Assembly: GCA_023400335.1 (NCBI GenBank)
Contig: JAEXFF010000350.1
Span: 1 to 6,275 of the forward strand
Origin: Bacteroidota bacterium
GTDB lineage: Bacteria > Bacteroidota > Bacteroidia > Bacteroidales > Marinifilaceae
Direction of reading: 5' to 3'
Length of the DNA: 6,275 bases
Below the pieces are notes generated by a model, which saw only the letters and a program-made list of their open reading frames with translations, had not been told where the DNA came from and made no database searches. The position numbers were made by a program, and so were the translations under genes. The stretch's first letter is position 1. Each line of letters opens with the position of its first letter. Of this stretch, positions 5,886-6,275 are shown in pieces.

Positions 5886-6125
5886 ATGGGAACGAAAATT
5901 TTGGGCGTTATCGCTTTTGCTGCAATCGCCATAGCGGCTGACTGGAATTACCAGCAGAATAAACAGGAAGTTGAACTCTCAGACTTGGCATTGGAAAATA
6001 TTGATGCGTTAGCAAGAGGAGAACATGGACCGGATTGGGGACATAGTAAACTCGTTTATGAGCCAAATGGTTGTTGCAAAGATGATCCTTACTTAGATTG
6101 TTCTGGAGCATACAGTCCTTGTTGA
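5886..6125 (+). CDS. NVEALA family small exported protein, copy 3 (NIDALA variant)
   Basis: This 79-residue protein shares its first 15 residues with copy 2. The constant segment is D19-W-N-Y-Q-Q-N-K26 and L31-S-D-L-A-L36. The hallmark reads N-I-D-A-L-A (38-43), a conservative variant of NVEALA, then R-G-E (44-46). The tail is 33 residues with cysteines at 63, 64, 72 and 79. The vicinal pair C63-C64 and a C-terminal cysteine are absent from the other copies. D19 replaces the glycine seen before the tryptophan in copies 1 and 2. The start is fixed by the leader duplicated from copy 2. No propeller gene follows within the window; possible mobile-element sequence begins about 25 bases after the stop. 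Probably exported or membrane-anchored like the others, with unknown function. Confidence 0.88.
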   Translation: MGTKILGVIAFAAIAIAADWNYQQNKQEVELSDLALENIDALARGEHGPDWGHSKLVYEPNGCCKDDPYLDCSGAYSPC

Positions 6126-6146
6126 TAAAAATTATGCCAAGAGGCC

Positions 6147-6275
6147 TTAGAGCCTGTTTAAATTTTGCATTTGTTGGTTGTGAGAGTTGTATTGAGGATG
6201 TTTTTCTGTAGGAGATGCCGTCTTTTTTGTTGAAACACGTGACTTATTTTGCTTCAAACAGTCAGAAAAAGTGCC
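6147..6275 (-). mobile_element. Possible insertion-sequence end with the 3' tail of a reverse-strand gene
   Basis: On the minus strand one frame is open from the window edge (6275) to a TAA at 6149-6147 and would encode 42 residues. These are rich in Lys, Asn, Gln, Ser and Thr and end M-Q-N-L-N-R-L. The stop abuts GAGCCTGTTTAAATTTTGC (6150-6168), which has the look of a terminal repeat of a Bacteroidales insertion sequence whose transposase reads inward-to-outward and ends at the element edge. Composition changes here: the AT-rich module pattern stops and T/G-rich + strand sequence begins. I cannot see the other end or any catalytic motif, so the family is unassigned and the open frame could be chance. 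Confidence 0.3.

Larger units (their letters stand above)
5670..6023 (+). repeat. Module repeat B: leader plus NVEALA constant region
   Basis: This is the second copy of the repeat at 2811-3164, in the same orientation and the same position relative to an NVEALA start. Differences are scattered substitutions, one indel and a replaced loop in the first stem. Similarity ends at the G-E codons of the NVEALA gene. The copy follows directly after the DUF1573 remnant (17 bases), so the module boundary is tight. Confidence 0.85.

Noticed and set aside
6142..6155. Terminator hairpin after NVEALA copy 3 (AGGC ... GCCT)
   Set aside because: The stem is only four base pairs and overlaps the possible insertion-sequence end, so it is not supported as a terminator.
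1..6275. Known RiPP biosynthesis cluster (radical SAM, LanM, YcaO or peptidase-transporter)
   Set aside because: None of the full-length genes resembles such an enzyme or exporter; the precursor-like look of the NVEALA proteins is the only RiPP-like sign.
1..6275. CRISPR array, tRNA or rRNA genes
   Set aside because: No regularly spaced short repeats and no tRNA- or rRNA-like sequence were seen; the only repeats are the two long leader copies.

Overview
The window looks like chromosomal DNA from a gut-type Bacteroidales (Bacteroides, Parabacteroides or a relative). It is AT-rich, most start codons lack a Shine-Dalgarno site, lipoproteins carry short signal peptides ending in L-S-S-C or L-A-S-C type lipoboxes, and every recognisable family (NVEALA small proteins, 6-bladed beta-propeller lipoproteins, DUF1573) is typical of that order. 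All credible full-length genes are on the + strand.

The layout is a tandem array of about two and a half copies of one module: regulatory leader, small NVEALA protein, hairpin, then two beta-propeller genes. Unit 1 (about 17-2727) has an NVEALA gene (196-450), a hairpin (460-488), a propeller with a signal peptide but no lipobox (511-1635) and a propeller lipoprotein (1639-2727). Unit 2 (2811-5653) has a leader beginning with a terminator-like stem, an NVEALA gene (3024-3257), a strong terminator-like hairpin (3270-3304), two propeller lipoproteins (3316-4338 and 4346-5434) and a broken DUF1573 lipoprotein gene (5454-5653). Unit 3 (from 5670) repeats the unit 2 leader almost exactly (about 90% identical by eye over the last 176 bases before the start codon). 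It encodes a third NVEALA protein (5886-6125) and then runs into what may be an insertion-sequence end near 6147-6150, so its propeller genes are missing from the window.

The three NVEALA proteins share a signal-anchor segment and a W-N-Y-Q-Q-N-K ... L-S-D-L-A-L-x-N-[VI]-[ED]-A-L-A-x-G-E stretch. After the G-E the tails (31-38 residues, 3-4 cysteines) have nothing obvious in common. Constant leader plus variable Cys-rich tail resembles an exported peptide precursor family. The propellers would sit in the envelope and are reasonable candidates for binding, displaying or processing those tails. That functional link is inference; no maturase, protease or transporter gene is present here.

Stretches without a gene: 1-195 holds a diverged leader. 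2728-3023 and 5654-5885 hold the terminator stem and duplicated leader. 6126-6275 holds only the possible mobile-element end.
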